A stretch of DNA of 64,000 bases from Ruminococcus sp. (GCA_017525915.1 JAFXSC010000022.1:1-64000), one strand, 5' to 3'; positions 7,982 through 16,832 are shown, numbered from the stretch's first letter. Notes: generated from the sequence alone by a model not told the origin. Program-made: numbers and translations.

Positions 7982-8914
7982 TTGCAGGAAAATATCGTTA
8001 CCACCGCCGCTGAGACTGTTACCTCTGCGGCAGAGCTTACAACTGAGACGGAAACTACTCATGCTACACTTCAGGAACAGGTCGAAAAGACCGCCGGCAT
8101 CTTTGAGAGCGCGGTAGACAAGCTAAGAAACGCTATGCCATCGCTGTTCATGGCGCTTCTCATATTCATCGGCGGATTTATCACCGTAAAAATAATCATA
8201 AGAGTTGTAAAACGTGCGATGAAGCGCTCGAACATCGACAGTGCGGCAAAGAGCTTCCTTATTTCGCTGATAAAGATAATCCTATATGTGAACGTACTGA
8301 TAATGGTGCTGTCCGTGCTGGGAGTACCGATGTCGTCTATCATCACGATATTCGGAGCTGCCGGTCTCGCAATATCCCTCGCGCTTCAAAGCTGTCTGTC
8401 AAACCTTGCCGGAGGCTTCATAATCCTTTTCTCAAAGCCGTTCACAGCCGGCGATCTACTTGAAATAGACGGCACGGTCGGAAAGGTCGAGTCGATAAGC
8501 ATACTCTATACAAAGCTGGTGACTTTCGACAATAAAACGGTGTATATCCCAAACGGAAAGGTCTCAGAGGGCAGGATAATCAACTATACCGAGAGCCCCA
8601 CGCGGAGACTGGATATGCGCTTTGATATAAGCTATGGCGCGGACTATGAGAAGGCGCGTGAGCTGATACTTTCGGCTGCCGCTGCAAACAAGCTTGTACT
8701 CAAGACACCTGCGCCGATAGTCAGAATGAGTTCTCACAACGAGAGCTCGGTAACTGTTGATGCTCTTGTATGGGTGAATAATGCCGATTATTTTGAAGCA
8801 AGATATGATCTGGTGGAGAATGTTAAGACTGCCTTCGACGAAAACGGCATAGAGATACCCTTCAATCAGCTTGATGTTCATATTAAGGAAAATGATAAAT
8901 GGATGAAAACGTGA
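7982..8914 (+). CDS. mscS: MscS-family mechanosensitive channel
   Basis: A small-conductance mechanosensitive channel of about 310 residues that relieves osmotic stress at the inner membrane. After a Ser/Thr/Glu-rich N-terminus there are three membrane segments (about 45-70, 85-110, 120-150). The third contains the pore-lining pattern GAAGLAISLALQSCLSNLAG. The soluble beta domain follows (GDLLEIDGTVGKVESISILYT, VYIPNGKV) and then the alpha/beta C-terminal domain. Both possible starts are TTG; I use 7982 because GGAGGAG (7968-7974) lies seven bases upstream, against one base for the TTG at 7976. It is first in a six-gene operon; its end overlaps the next gene by 16 bases. Confidence 0.9.
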   Translation: MQENIVTTAAETVTSAAELTTETETTHATLQEQVEKTAGIFESAVDKLRNAMPSLFMALLIFIGGFITVKIIIRVVKRAMKRSNIDSAAKSFLISLIKIILYVNVLIMVLSVLGVPMSSIITIFGAAGLAISLALQSCLSNLAGGFIILFSKPFTAGDLLEIDGTVGKVESISILYTKLVTFDNKTVYIPNGKVSEGRIINYTESPTRRLDMRFDISYGADYEKARELILSAAAANKLVLKTPAPIVRMSSHNESSVTVDALVWVNNADYFEARYDLVENVKTAFDENGIEIPFNQLDVHIKENDKWMKT

Positions 8915-9786
8915 CCCCGCAGCAGTCTGAACCGGCTGCTGCAAATAAACCGCCTTCAAAGGCAAAGTACCGCCGCCGCAGATTATGTGCGATCCTTGTG
9001 ATATTGCTCCTTGTCTGGTGGTTCAATAACTATACCCTGAGGACGACAAAGGTAAAGCTCACTTCTCCGAAAATAAAGGAAAAGGTACGCATTGCCGTCA
9101 TCAGCGACCTTCACGCCTCGACCTTCGGCATAAGCAACAGGACTGTTTTCAGGCGTATCGACAAGTATTCGCCCGATCTCGTCTTTATTCTCGGCGATAT
9201 GTATACCACAGGCAGCCGGGAAGGTCTGAAGCAGCGGCCGGTAGACCTTGCGGAGGATATCGTCGATGCAGGCTATCCGGTGTATTTTGTTCCCGGTGAG
9301 CATGACTATGACCCTGAATATCTCAGTTCGCTCAGAAAGGCAGGGGCAAAGGTAATGAACTACAAGTCCGAGGACATAGATATCGGTAAGAACAAGCTGA
9401 CTGTATACGGCATAGACAATGTTTATTACAGCGATACATTCGACCTGCGGAACGAGTTCAGGCTCGACCGCAGCCGCTACAATATTCTTCTCGCACACAT
9501 ACCGAACTACGAGAAATTCGCGCTTTTCGGAGCTGACCTTACGCTCTGCGGCGATACTCACGGAAATATGATGCAGCTTCCGTTCGACCTCGGTCCGGTA
9601 TACGATTCGGATTCGCACGACTGGTTCCCGCAATTCGGAAAGAGCCCGAAGAAGGTCTATGACAAGGGAGTTTTTCCCTACAACAGCGGAAATATGTTCA
9701 TAACCTCGGGTATCGGCGATTCGCCCTTCCCGATAAGATTCAACAACCGTCCGGAGGTCGTTATCATCGACATCTCTCCGGAATAA
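8899..9786 (+). CDS. Membrane-anchored metallophosphoesterase (YkuE-like)
   Basis: 295 residues with a calcineurin-type phosphoesterase fold. A single N-terminal membrane anchor (about 30-45, LCAILVILLLVWWF) is followed by metal-binding motifs in order: VISDLHAS, ILGDMY, PGEHDYD, LLAHIPN and LCGDTHGN. GEHD replaces the usual GNHD, so the metal-ligand Asn is Glu here; this is the one odd residue. Members of this group include YkuE (acting on UDP-linked or lipid substrates), but the substrate cannot be told. The ATG has AAGGA eight bases upstream inside the end of mscS, implying translational coupling. Confidence 0.85.
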   Translation: MDENVTPQQSEPAAANKPPSKAKYRRRRLCAILVILLLVWWFNNYTLRTTKVKLTSPKIKEKVRIAVISDLHASTFGISNRTVFRRIDKYSPDLVFILGDMYTTGSREGLKQRPVDLAEDIVDAGYPVYFVPGEHDYDPEYLSSLRKAGAKVMNYKSEDIDIGKNKLTVYGIDNVYYSDTFDLRNEFRLDRSRYNILLAHIPNYEKFALFGADLTLCGDTHGNMMQLPFDLGPVYDSDSHDWFPQFGKSPKKVYDKGVFPYNSGNMFITSGIGDSPFPIRFNNRPEVVIIDISPE

Positions 9787-9801
9787 CAGGCAGGTGCTCA
9801 T

Positions 9802-11025
9802 ATGCTTTGCGATATTATCGTTATCGGTGGAGGAGCTTCCGGACTTACGGCGGCTATATCCGCTAAGATGTGCCGTCCGGAAGCCTCTGTCACGGTCTGC
9901 GAGAAGCTTGACCGCGTTGGCAGGAAGATCCTTTCGACCGGAAACGGAAGGTGCAATCTTAGCAACCGTTCCGTGAATACTGAAAACTACCACGGCTCGG
10001 TGAACGCGCCGGCTGTTATCCGTGATGAGCCGTCCGCCGACGAGTTCTTTTCCGGTCTCGGGATAATGCTTGTGGCGGATGATGCAGGAAGGGTATACCC
10101 TTACAGCGGCAGTGCTGCGACCGTGCTGAGTGCTCTGCGGCTGAAAATGAGTACTCTCGGAATCACTGAGGAATGCGGCTTTGCTGTGAGTGCGGTAGAT
10201 GGCGTAAAGGACGGTTACAGACTTACCTCCGCGGACGGCAGGACACTCTCCGCAAGGCGTCTCATCGTGGCAGCTGGAGGCTATGCTGCGCCATCCTCCG
10301 GTACTGACGGAGCGGTGATGAGACTTTTCCGCAGCAGGGGTTACAGGACCGCTAAGATATGTCCGGCTGTTGCGCCGATGAAGGCTTTCCCGGAGGAGAT
10401 AAAGGGACTGAAGGGTGTTCGTGCGAAGTGCCGCCTGTCGGCTTTCTCAGGGGAAAAACTCCTGCGTACAGAGGCAGGGGAGATACAGTTCACCGAGAAC
10501 ACCCTTTCGGGGATATGCGTCTTCAATATGGCTTATCTCTTTGCGGAGAATGAGGGCTCACTGACGCTGTGTGCGGACTTTGCTCCGGACATCAGTGCGG
10601 CGAGACTTTCGGGATATCTTTCCGATGTTAGGAAGCAGCGTTCCGGAAGTAGTCTGGAAGACTTCCTGACGGGACTTTTCGGCAAAAACCTTGCGGTATA
10701 CCTTACAAAAAGAGCGCTCCGCAGACCGCTAACGGAGAGCATTTCCACACTGAGCGATGAGGATATTTCATCGGCTGCGGCACTGATAAAGAACTGCCGC
10801 TTCCGTGCTGCCGGCGCTTCTCCGTGGCAGAACGCGCAGTCTACCCTCGGCGGTATAACGGCTTCGGAAATTACCCCGGAGCTTGCTTCACGCCGTGAAA
10901 AGGGGATATATTTCTGCGGTGAGATACTTGATACAGCCGGTGACTGCGGCGGCTATAACCTGCAATGGGCTTGGTCGTCAGGCTGGCGTGCAGGCAGGAA
11001 CTGTGCGCTCTCACTGAAAGGATAG
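9802..11025 (+). CDS. NAD(P)/FAD-dependent oxidoreductase, HI0933/BaiN-like
   Basis: 407 residues. The N-terminal dinucleotide fold is IIVIGGGASGLTAAISA, followed by the family hallmark VGRKILSTGNGRCNLSN. The C-terminal flavoprotein closure is CGEILDTAGDCGGYNLQWAWSSG. This COG2081 family includes YhiN and BaiN-type flavoproteins. The BaiN bile-acid reductase name applies to a distant relative and should not be taken as function here. AGGTG precedes the ATG by five bases, and the next gene begins three bases after the stop. Confidence 0.85.
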   Translation: MLCDIIVIGGGASGLTAAISAKMCRPEASVTVCEKLDRVGRKILSTGNGRCNLSNRSVNTENYHGSVNAPAVIRDEPSADEFFSGLGIMLVADDAGRVYPYSGSAATVLSALRLKMSTLGITEECGFAVSAVDGVKDGYRLTSADGRTLSARRLIVAAGGYAAPSSGTDGAVMRLFRSRGYRTAKICPAVAPMKAFPEEIKGLKGVRAKCRLSAFSGEKLLRTEAGEIQFTENTLSGICVFNMAYLFAENEGSLTLCADFAPDISAARLSGYLSDVRKQRSGSSLEDFLTGLFGKNLAVYLTKRALRRPLTESISTLSDEDISSAAALIKNCRFRAAGASPWQNAQSTLGGITASEITPELASRREKGIYFCGEILDTAGDCGGYNLQWAWSSGWRAGRNCALSLKG

Positions 11026-11028
11026 GCT

Positions 11029-12633
11029 ATGATCAGAGTAAACGGCATAAGCGTACCGCTCGGGCAGGACTTCGGCGACCTCATAACGGTCTGCGAGAAG
11101 AAGCTACGCATAAAGCGCGGACGCATCAGGAGCGTCAGGCTCGCAAAGAGGTCGGTGGACGCGCGTAAAAAGAACGATGTGCATTTCATCATCTCCGTTG
11201 ATATCGAAGCCGACGGCGAGGAACAGCTCCTCCGGATGCTGAAAAATGCCGTCCGGCGTGAGGAACAGTTCTACGAGGTCGCAAGTGTGCCGGAGAACGT
11301 CAGCAGACCCGTGGTGGTAGGCTTCGGGCCGGCAGGAATGTTCGCTGCGCTCGTTCTGGCGATGTCCGGCGCGAGACCAATTGTCCTCGAAAGGGGAGAC
11401 GATGTTGACAGCCGGTGCAGGAAGGTCGAACATTTCCGTGATACCGGCGAGCTCGATACCGAGTGCAACGTGCAGTTCGGCGAGGGCGGTGCGGGCACTT
11501 TCTCGGACGGCAAGCTCAATACCGGCATCAGCGACAGCAGGATAGGCTGGATATTTGAGCGGCTTGTTGAATTCGGCGCACCGGAGGATATACTCTATCT
11601 TGCAAAGCCGCATATCGGCACTGACAGGCTGCGCGGCGCTGTGAAGTGTCTGAGGGAGCGTGTAATTTCCCTCGGCGGCGAAGTTGTTTTCGGAGCGAGG
11701 TTCTGCGGCTTCGACCGCGCGGACGGAAGTATTTCCGGCGTTTATTATATCAGGAACGGAGAGAAAACCCATATCCCTGCCGAAAACGTTATACTTGCCG
11801 CAGGTCACAGCGCAAGGGACGTCTTCACGCTGCTGCGCGATGAGGATATCAAGCTCTCGCAGAAGAATTTCGCGGTCGGCGTCCGAATCGAGCACCGCCG
11901 CGAGGACATTGACAGGGCTATGTACGGCGATTTTGCCGGACATCCTGCGCTGAAAGCGGCAGACTACAAGCTTGCTGTTCATCTCCCGAACGGAAGAACT
12001 CTCTATACCTTCTGTATGTGTCCGGGCGGCTATGTCATGGCGGCTTCCTCCGAGGAGGGCAGGCTCGCTGTGAACGGCATGAGCTGCTATGCGAGAGATG
12101 CCGCTAATTCCAACAGCGCACTTCTCGTAAATGTTGATACCTCCGATTACGGAAGCGATGACCCGCTTGCAGGAATGTATTTCCAGCGCGATATCGAGGA
12201 ACGCGCATACCGTGCTGGCGGCGGCGGTTACAGAGCACCTGCTGCGACAGTCGGAGAACTGTATTCCGTAAAAGCGGAAGGCTTGCAGGGAAGGGTAGTG
12301 CCCTCCTATCTGCCGGGGTATAAAGCTGCACTTCCGGACGAGTATCTTCCGGATTTCGTATGCGAATCGCTGCGGCTCGGCATAAGGGAAATGGGAAAGC
12401 GAATCCCCGGCTTCGACAGTCCCGAGGCTGTTCTCACCGGCGCAGAGACGAGGAGCAGTTCGCCTGTGCGTATCGACCGCGGCGCGGATCTCCAGTCCCT
12501 CTCGCTGAGGGGACTTTACCCGTGCGGAGAGGGCGCAGGTTATGCTGGAGGCATAGTATCGGCGGCAGTTGACGGAATGAAGTGCGCCGAGGCAGTGATA
12601 AACAAACTTCGCGGATATAATAAGGTTCAATAA
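11029..12633 (+). CDS. FAD-dependent dehydrogenase (COG2509 type)
   Basis: 534 residues. A small N-terminal alpha/beta region (1-90, with RVNGISVPLGQDF and VHFIISVDIE) precedes the FAD-binding fold VVVGFGPAGMFAALVLA at about 97. The family signature ECNVQFGEGGAGTFSDGKLN follows near 155. The C-terminal region ends with GLYPCGEGAGYAGGIVSAAVD. Such proteins are widespread in Firmicutes and Bacteroidetes, with no settled substrate. It is the fourth gene of the operon, tightly spaced on both sides. Confidence 0.85.
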   Translation: MIRVNGISVPLGQDFGDLITVCEKKLRIKRGRIRSVRLAKRSVDARKKNDVHFIISVDIEADGEEQLLRMLKNAVRREEQFYEVASVPENVSRPVVVGFGPAGMFAALVLAMSGARPIVLERGDDVDSRCRKVEHFRDTGELDTECNVQFGEGGAGTFSDGKLNTGISDSRIGWIFERLVEFGAPEDILYLAKPHIGTDRLRGAVKCLRERVISLGGEVVFGARFCGFDRADGSISGVYYIRNGEKTHIPAENVILAAGHSARDVFTLLRDEDIKLSQKNFAVGVRIEHRREDIDRAMYGDFAGHPALKAADYKLAVHLPNGRTLYTFCMCPGGYVMAASSEEGRLAVNGMSCYARDAANSNSALLVNVDTSDYGSDDPLAGMYFQRDIEERAYRAGGGGYRAPAATVGELYSVKAEGLQGRVVPSYLPGYKAALPDEYLPDFVCESLRLGIREMGKRIPGFDSPEAVLTGAETRSSSPVRIDRGADLQSLSLRGLYPCGEGAGYAGGIVSAAVDGMKCAEAVINKLRGYNKVQ

Positions 12634-12643
12634 GGAGGCTGTT

Positions 12644-12907
12644 ATGAGGATCAATGTTACAGGCGGCGAGATGTCAAGAGCCGAAATAGACGAATACATA
12701 AAATACGCCGGAGAAAAGCACCCCGGACGTCAGATCTCCCAGATAGATATAAATATTGACGGCGATTACGTCGATCTGCAATTCCATTTCAAGGATACTG
12801 ATTTTCAGCACGCCTACCGTTCGGCGGACTACCTTGTAAATTCAATGGAAAAGCTGAACGATGCGAAGCAGAAGGAATTCTCCGAAAAAGAGCGCCACAA
12901 GGTATAG
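12644..12907 (+). CDS. Small NrdD-tail-like protein
   Basis: 87 residues, no cysteine. The start is well marked by AAGGAGG seven bases before the ATG. The N-terminal half (MRINVTGGEMSRAEIDEYI, then a short beta hairpin) and the tail (YLVNSMEKLNDAKQKEFSEKERHKV) resemble small Firmicute proteins often labelled 'anaerobic ribonucleoside-triphosphate reductase'. Their tail mimics the YLVGTLDRFNNAK..E...RVKH end of the class III reductase NrdD. It has none of the catalytic or zinc Cys residues of NrdD, so it cannot be a reductase. A regulatory or partner role is speculation. Confidence 0.65.
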   Translation: MRINVTGGEMSRAEIDEYIKYAGEKHPGRQISQIDINIDGDYVDLQFHFKDTDFQHAYRSADYLVNSMEKLNDAKQKEFSEKERHKV

Positions 12908-12916
12908 GAGTAAAAT

Positions 12917-13777
12917 ATGGAACTTACGAACATCGGAACGGTCAGGGAAATACTCTCCCGGCACGGCTTCAGCTTCTCGAAGGGGCTCGGTCAGAATTTT
13001 ATAATCAACCCGGATATATGCCCTAAAATTGCCGAAATGGGCAACGCTGCCCCCGGCTTCGGAGTGCTCGAGATAGGTACGGGCATCGGGGTGCTCACTG
13101 CCGAGCTTGCAAAACGTGCGGACAGGGTCGCCGCTGTCGAGATAGACAGCCGTCTTCTGCCGATTCTTGACGAGACGCTTGCCGATTTCAACAACGTTAA
13201 GATATACAACGAGGACGTAATGAAATGCGACCTGCACAGGCTCATAGCCGAGGAATTCGGCGGTCTGAGGGCGGCGGTCTGCGCCAATCTGCCGTATTAT
13301 ATCACATCGCCGGTGCTGATGCTGCTGCTCGAAAGCAGACTGCCGGTCGAGTCGATAACCGTAATGGTGCAGAAGGAGGCAGCGCAGAGACTTTGTGCGA
13401 AGGTCGGCTCACGAGAGAGCGGAGCGATAACCGTAGCCGTGAACTATTACGGCACTGTGCGCCAGCTTTTCGGGGTATCGAGAGGAAGCTTCATGCCTGC
13501 GCCGAACGTTGATTCCGCAGTCATAAGGATAGACCCTTCACCTGAGCCGAGGCTTTCCGAGGCGGAGGAAAAGTTCTTCTTCAGAGTCGTGAGGGGAGGC
13601 TTCTCGCAGCGCAGAAAAACTGCCGCGAACGCTGTTTCCTCACAGCTCGGTATAACGAAGGAAGCGGTCTATGAAGCTCTGCGCGTTACCGGTCTAGGCG
13701 AGTCCGCAAGACTTGAACAGATGACGCTTGACGAACTGATCGCATTCTCGGCGGCACTCAGAAAGATTACTATGTGA
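12917..13777 (+). CDS. rsmA: 16S rRNA dimethyladenosine transferase RsmA/KsgA
   Basis: 286 residues. This enzyme methylates the two adjacent adenines of helix 45 in 16S rRNA from S-adenosylmethionine during small-subunit maturation. The family start FSKGLGQNFIINPDI is clear. The SAM-binding motif is VLEIGTGIGVLTAELAKRA, and the catalytic motif NLPYYITSPVLM matches N-L/I-P-Y/F. The C-terminal substrate domain holds RGGFSQRRKTAANA. GGAG precedes the ATG. It is the last gene of the operon, followed by a bidirectional terminator at 13874-13901. Confidence 0.95.
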   Translation: MELTNIGTVREILSRHGFSFSKGLGQNFIINPDICPKIAEMGNAAPGFGVLEIGTGIGVLTAELAKRADRVAAVEIDSRLLPILDETLADFNNVKIYNEDVMKCDLHRLIAEEFGGLRAAVCANLPYYITSPVLMLLLESRLPVESITVMVQKEAAQRLCAKVGSRESGAITVAVNYYGTVRQLFGVSRGSFMPAPNVDSAVIRIDPSPEPRLSEAEEKFFFRVVRGGFSQRRKTAANAVSSQLGITKEAVYEALRVTGLGESARLEQMTLDELIAFSAALRKITM

Positions 13778-13873
13778 AATAGACTGCACAATATTAATGG
13801 TACCTTATATAGTAGCAATTTTTGTATCTCACTTATGACTGTGCAGCTTATTTTACAAGTAAATACCAGAAAA

Positions 13874-13901
13874 ACAGCGGCTCAGAAAACTGAACCGCTG
13901 T
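13874..13901. terminator. Bidirectional terminator between rsmA and the GGDEF gene
   Basis: A 12-base stem with one mismatch (13874-13885 with 13890-13901) has an AAAA loop. T-runs lie on both sides (TATTTTTA on the plus strand, TTTTTC on the minus), which suits two converging transcripts. Confidence 0.85.
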
Positions 13902-13908
13902 ATTTTTA

Positions 13909-15291
13909 TCACAAGGAAGAAGTCCTTCTGTAATAAGCGTCTTTATCGCTGTCGCAGGCTGCCTTGACTTCAATGAATACAGTACGGTAACTGCTGAACT
14001 TTTCCGGATCAAATGTAATCGTTCCCTTGGCGACAGAGAGGGCATTTTCCGTGGTGTGTTCGTCGTTATACCGTTTCAGTCCGGCTTCAAATTCTGCAAA
14101 GTAGTCTTTCATCTGCCAGTGCTGTTTATTCTCCATGATAACTATGAATTCGTCGCCGGTAACATGGAAGATATTGTCCACGCCGAAGACTGAAATCAGG
14201 AGCTTTGCACATTCAAACAGCAGCTTTTCGCCGGCTTCAAATCCGTAATATGTATAAGTGCTCTTCAGCCCGTTGATATCAAAGAAAGCGATCGAGAAGT
14301 CGGCATTTCCATTGTTTATCTTTTCATCGAGCTCTCTGATCCTGTTCCTGTATGCTGCCTTATTGCTGACACCGGTCATATCGTCGATGTAAGTCTGGAA
14401 TTCCAAATATTTTATGTATTTGCCGAACTTTTCATACACATCGGAAATGCTTGTGTTAAGAGCGTCATATTCATCGACGGGAGCCTGCTTTTCGGCTTCA
14501 CCAGCTGCAAGTGTCTTCAGGAGTAAACTCTCGCTTTCGGGGAGGAGATCAAGCCTCTTGATCGAGCTGTCCATAATTATAGTATCCAGCTTTTCGGTCT
14601 CGTGCTTGAGCTCATTCAGATTGGCGAGCATTGTCTTGAAACGTTTTCTGTTCTGTGAAAAGATAACGAACGAAAGAACTATGCCGGTCGTGACAGCGAC
14701 CATTGTTATGATAACGGCAGTAGCTCTGTGCGAATTGAGTTTATCGTCAAACCAGTCTGCATTGAAATCAACACCGATAAGACCTATGATCTTTCCGTCG
14801 GAATTATATATCGGGCTGTACGCAGAATAAAACCTGCCCCAGTCATCGCTGTGTGATACTTTATCGACGGAGGGCGTTCCCTTTGCAGCTTTTTTGAGTG
14901 CTTCGGTAGCTTCAATACGCTCACCGAACTCGGCAGGGTCTTCTCTGTCGGGGTCTATCGCAAAAGTAAATGTGCCGTCTTCTTCCGGATTGATGCCGTA
15001 GATATAGTCAAGGTCGATATTATCCTGGAACGAACGGAGAATTGTGAGGATCTTCTGGTAGTCCTCGGTATCCTTATCATCTGCGGTAAGGCGTTCTGCA
15101 ACATCTCCGTCTATCTGAGCTGCTGCGGTGTTGGCTACGTCGAGCATTCTCTGTTCGATCTGGTCGCGCAGGGTCTTTTTGGACATCGTAACAAGCGTTA
15201 CACCCATAAGGATATGAGTTATCAGAAGCAGGGCGAGAGCCATTACGAAATTGCGTACACTTGATTTTACCTTAGTATCTTTTGAGTTCAT
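13909..15291 (-). CDS. Membrane GGDEF protein with extracytoplasmic sensor
   Basis: 460 residues. Two membrane segments (about 15-37 and 190-212) flank a periplasmic-side sensor resembling a Cache/PDC domain, with YIYGINPEEDGTFTFAIDPD and YSPIYNSDGKIIGLIGVD. A helical linker leads to a C-terminal GGDEF domain (about 300-455: FFDINGLKSTYTYYGFEAGE then HVTGDEFIVIM). The signature is TGDEF, not GGDEF, so cyclase activity is uncertain although the D-E-F residues remain. The role is probably to sense an external ligand and make or bind c-di-GMP. It has its own promoter and a structured leader. Confidence 0.8.
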   Translation of the reverse strand: MNSKDTKVKSSVRNFVMALALLLITHILMGVTLVTMSKKTLRDQIEQRMLDVANTAAAQIDGDVAERLTADDKDTEDYQKILTILRSFQDNIDLDYIYGINPEEDGTFTFAIDPDREDPAEFGERIEATEALKKAAKGTPSVDKVSHSDDWGRFYSAYSPIYNSDGKIIGLIGVDFNADWFDDKLNSHRATAVIITMVAVTTGIVLSFVIFSQNRKRFKTMLANLNELKHETEKLDTIIMDSSIKRLDLLPESESLLLKTLAAGEAEKQAPVDEYDALNTSISDVYEKFGKYIKYLEFQTYIDDMTGVSNKAAYRNRIRELDEKINNGNADFSIAFFDINGLKSTYTYYGFEAGEKLLFECAKLLISVFGVDNIFHVTGDEFIVIMENKQHWQMKDYFAEFEAGLKRYNDEHTTENALSVAKGTITFDPEKFSSYRTVFIEVKAACDSDKDAYYRRTSSL

Positions 15292-15333
15292 GATGCACCT
15301 CTTTCTTTGTGTATGGGGGTGTATATATAAAAC

Positions 15334-15370
15334 AGCGTATTCAAAAAGATAAATATCTTATGGATACGCT
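15334..15370 (-). other. Leader hairpin upstream of the GGDEF gene
   Basis: A nine-base stem (15334-15342 with 15362-15370) encloses a second palindrome (AAGATA..TATCTT). It lies in the transcribed leader, 43 bases before the ATG, and is followed on the minus strand by GTTTTATAT. It could attenuate or stabilise the message. I see no match to the c-di-GMP (GEMM) riboswitch core. The rest of 15292-15635 holds the promoter, a terminator and copy 2 of a dispersed repeat. Confidence 0.5.
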
Positions 15371-15413
15371 TTATAACTATGTTGTGGCGAGGTTAACTTT
15401 ATAACTTTATATA

Positions 15414-15442
15414 ATTATATCATTTTTCCGGATTTCTGTCAA
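15414..15442 (-). promoter_or_regulatory. Promoter of the GGDEF gene
   Basis: TTGACA (15442-15437), 17 bases, TATAAT (15419-15414) on the minus strand: a perfect consensus. Confidence 0.9.
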
Positions 15443-15481
15443 GCATAAATGCGATGCGAACTGACTTTATTCGTCAAATTG

Positions 15482-15511
15482 AAAAAGCCGCAGGAGAGAA
15501 TCCTGCGGCTT
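15482..15511 (-). terminator. Terminator of the pyrG-dapL operon
   Basis: An 11-base perfect stem (15485-15495 with 15501-15511) has a five-base loop and is followed on the minus strand by TTTTTC. It lies 125 bases after the dapL stop. Confidence 0.8.
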
Positions 15512-15531
15512 GTAAGCATAATTAAATAGTT

Positions 15532-15589
15532 AGCGAGCTTGTGAGAGCTAACGTGGAAGCCCGCGTTGGCTAACTGCCAGAACCTAATG
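15532..15589. repeat. Dispersed repeat copy 2 with a tRNA-Leu-like anticodon arm
   Basis: 15532-15578 aligns loosely with 7698-7745. At its end GCCAGAACCTAATG (15576-15589) is identical to 14 bases of the tRNA-Leu remnant at 39637-39650, here within a small hairpin. It may be debris of a tRNA-Leu locus, or the short match may be chance. Confidence 0.3.
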
Positions 15590-15635
15590 GCAGCATAACA
15601 ACATTGAAAGAATTCTGCTATTTCGTATAATTGAC

Positions 15636-16832
15636 CTAAAACAAGTTCTTGAACCGTTTCATTGCCTCAATCGTGTTTTCTTTGTTGTTGAAGGCTGTCA
15701 GACGGAACCAGCGATTTCCGTTCTTGCCGAAGCCTGCGCCGGGAGTACCTACAACGCCGGCATTTTCGAGCATATAGTCGAAGAAGGTCCAGCTGTCCAT
15801 GCCGAATGGACACTCAAACCAGATATACGGCGAATTCACGCCGCCTGTATAGCGTATACCAAGCTCGTTCATAGTGTCGGAGATGATACGGGCGTTCTCC
15901 ATATAGCAGGCTGTCATTGCCTTTGACTCCTTCTGTCCCTCAGGGCTGAAAACAGCCTCGGCAGCTCTCTGCACAACGTAGGGAACACCGTTGAATTTGG
16001 TAGTCTGGCGTCTGTTCCACATCTTGTTCAGGCTCATTTCGCGTCCGTCGGGAGATACGGATTTGATAGCCTTCGGTACTATCGTGTAGCCGCAGCGTGT
16101 GCCTGTAAATCCTGCTGTTTTTGAAAGCGAGCAGAACTCCACCGCGCACTTCTTGGCACCCTCGATGCAGTAGATAGTGCGTGGTAGATCTTTGTCTGAT
16201 ATGAAGCTCTCGTAAGCCGAATCGAAGAGGATAACAGCATCATTTTCGAGTGCGTAGTCCACCCACTCCCTGAGCTGCTGCTTGTTGTAGCAGGCGCCTG
16301 TGGGATTGTTAGGGGAGCAGAGGTAGATTATATCCGCGTGAACGCTCCTGTCGGGCATCGGGAGAAAATCGTTCTCGGCACTGCCGTCCATATAGACGAT
16401 ATTCCTGCCGTTCATCGTGTTCGTGTCAACATAAACGGGGTAAACCGGGTCGGGAATGAGAACGGTGTTATCAGCGGAAAAGAGGTCTGTGATATTTCCC
16501 GTGTCGGACTTTGCACCGTCGGAAACGAATATCTCGTCCTCGTCAACGTCCGCGCCTATCTCTTTATAGTGCCCGGCGATAGCCTTCCTGAGGAAGTCGT
16601 AGCCCTGCTCCGGACCGTAGCCGCGGAAGGTCTCAGCCCTTCCCATTTCATCGGCGGCAGAGTGCATAGCCTGCACAACAGACTTGCCGAGCGGCAGTGT
16701 AACATCGCCGATACCGAGTCTTATAACGTCCCTGCCGGGATTTTTCTCCCTGAATACATTCACTCTCTTTGCGACCTCGCTGAAAAGGTAGCTCTCCTTT
16801 AAATCAAGAAATCTCTCGTTAAACCTTGCCAT
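15636..16832 (-). CDS. dapL: LL-diaminopimelate aminotransferase
   Basis: About 398 residues. It converts tetrahydrodipicolinate to LL-diaminopimelate in one PLP-dependent step with glutamate as amino donor. Fold-type I features are visible: RLGIGDVTLPL near the start, CSPNNPTGACYNKQQL, and the PLP lysine in SLSKTAGFTGTRCGYT. The ATG at 16832 (MARFNERFL) has GAGGGAG six bases upstream and is preferred to the ATG at 16847. It overlaps the 3' end of dapF by 14 bases, so the two are translationally coupled. DapL then DapF give meso-DAP for peptidoglycan and lysine (LysA is at 49129). Confidence 0.95.
   Translation of the reverse strand: MARFNERFLDLKESYLFSEVAKRVNVFREKNPGRDVIRLGIGDVTLPLGKSVVQAMHSAADEMGRAETFRGYGPEQGYDFLRKAIAGHYKEIGADVDEDEIFVSDGAKSDTGNITDLFSADNTVLIPDPVYPVYVDTNTMNGRNIVYMDGSAENDFLPMPDRSVHADIIYLCSPNNPTGACYNKQQLREWVDYALENDAVILFDSAYESFISDKDLPRTIYCIEGAKKCAVEFCSLSKTAGFTGTRCGYTIVPKAIKSVSPDGREMSLNKMWNRRQTTKFNGVPYVVQRAAEAVFSPEGQKESKAMTACYMENARIISDTMNELGIRYTGGVNSPYIWFECPFGMDSWTFFDYMLENAGVVGTPGAGFGKNGNRWFRLTAFNNKENTIEAMKRFKNLF

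Noticed and set aside
8983-9993. A 336-codon minus-strand frame across the phosphoesterase gene
   Set aside because: It is antisense to two conserved genes, and its translation has no recognisable motifs.
11104-12699. A 531-codon minus-strand frame opposite the COG2509 flavoprotein
   Set aside because: It is a long shadow frame caused by codon bias of the conserved plus-strand gene. No start signal or domain is seen.
15292-15413. A c-di-GMP (GEMM) riboswitch in the GGDEF leader
   Set aside because: The two-helix GEMM core is not recognisable; only a simple hairpin is present.
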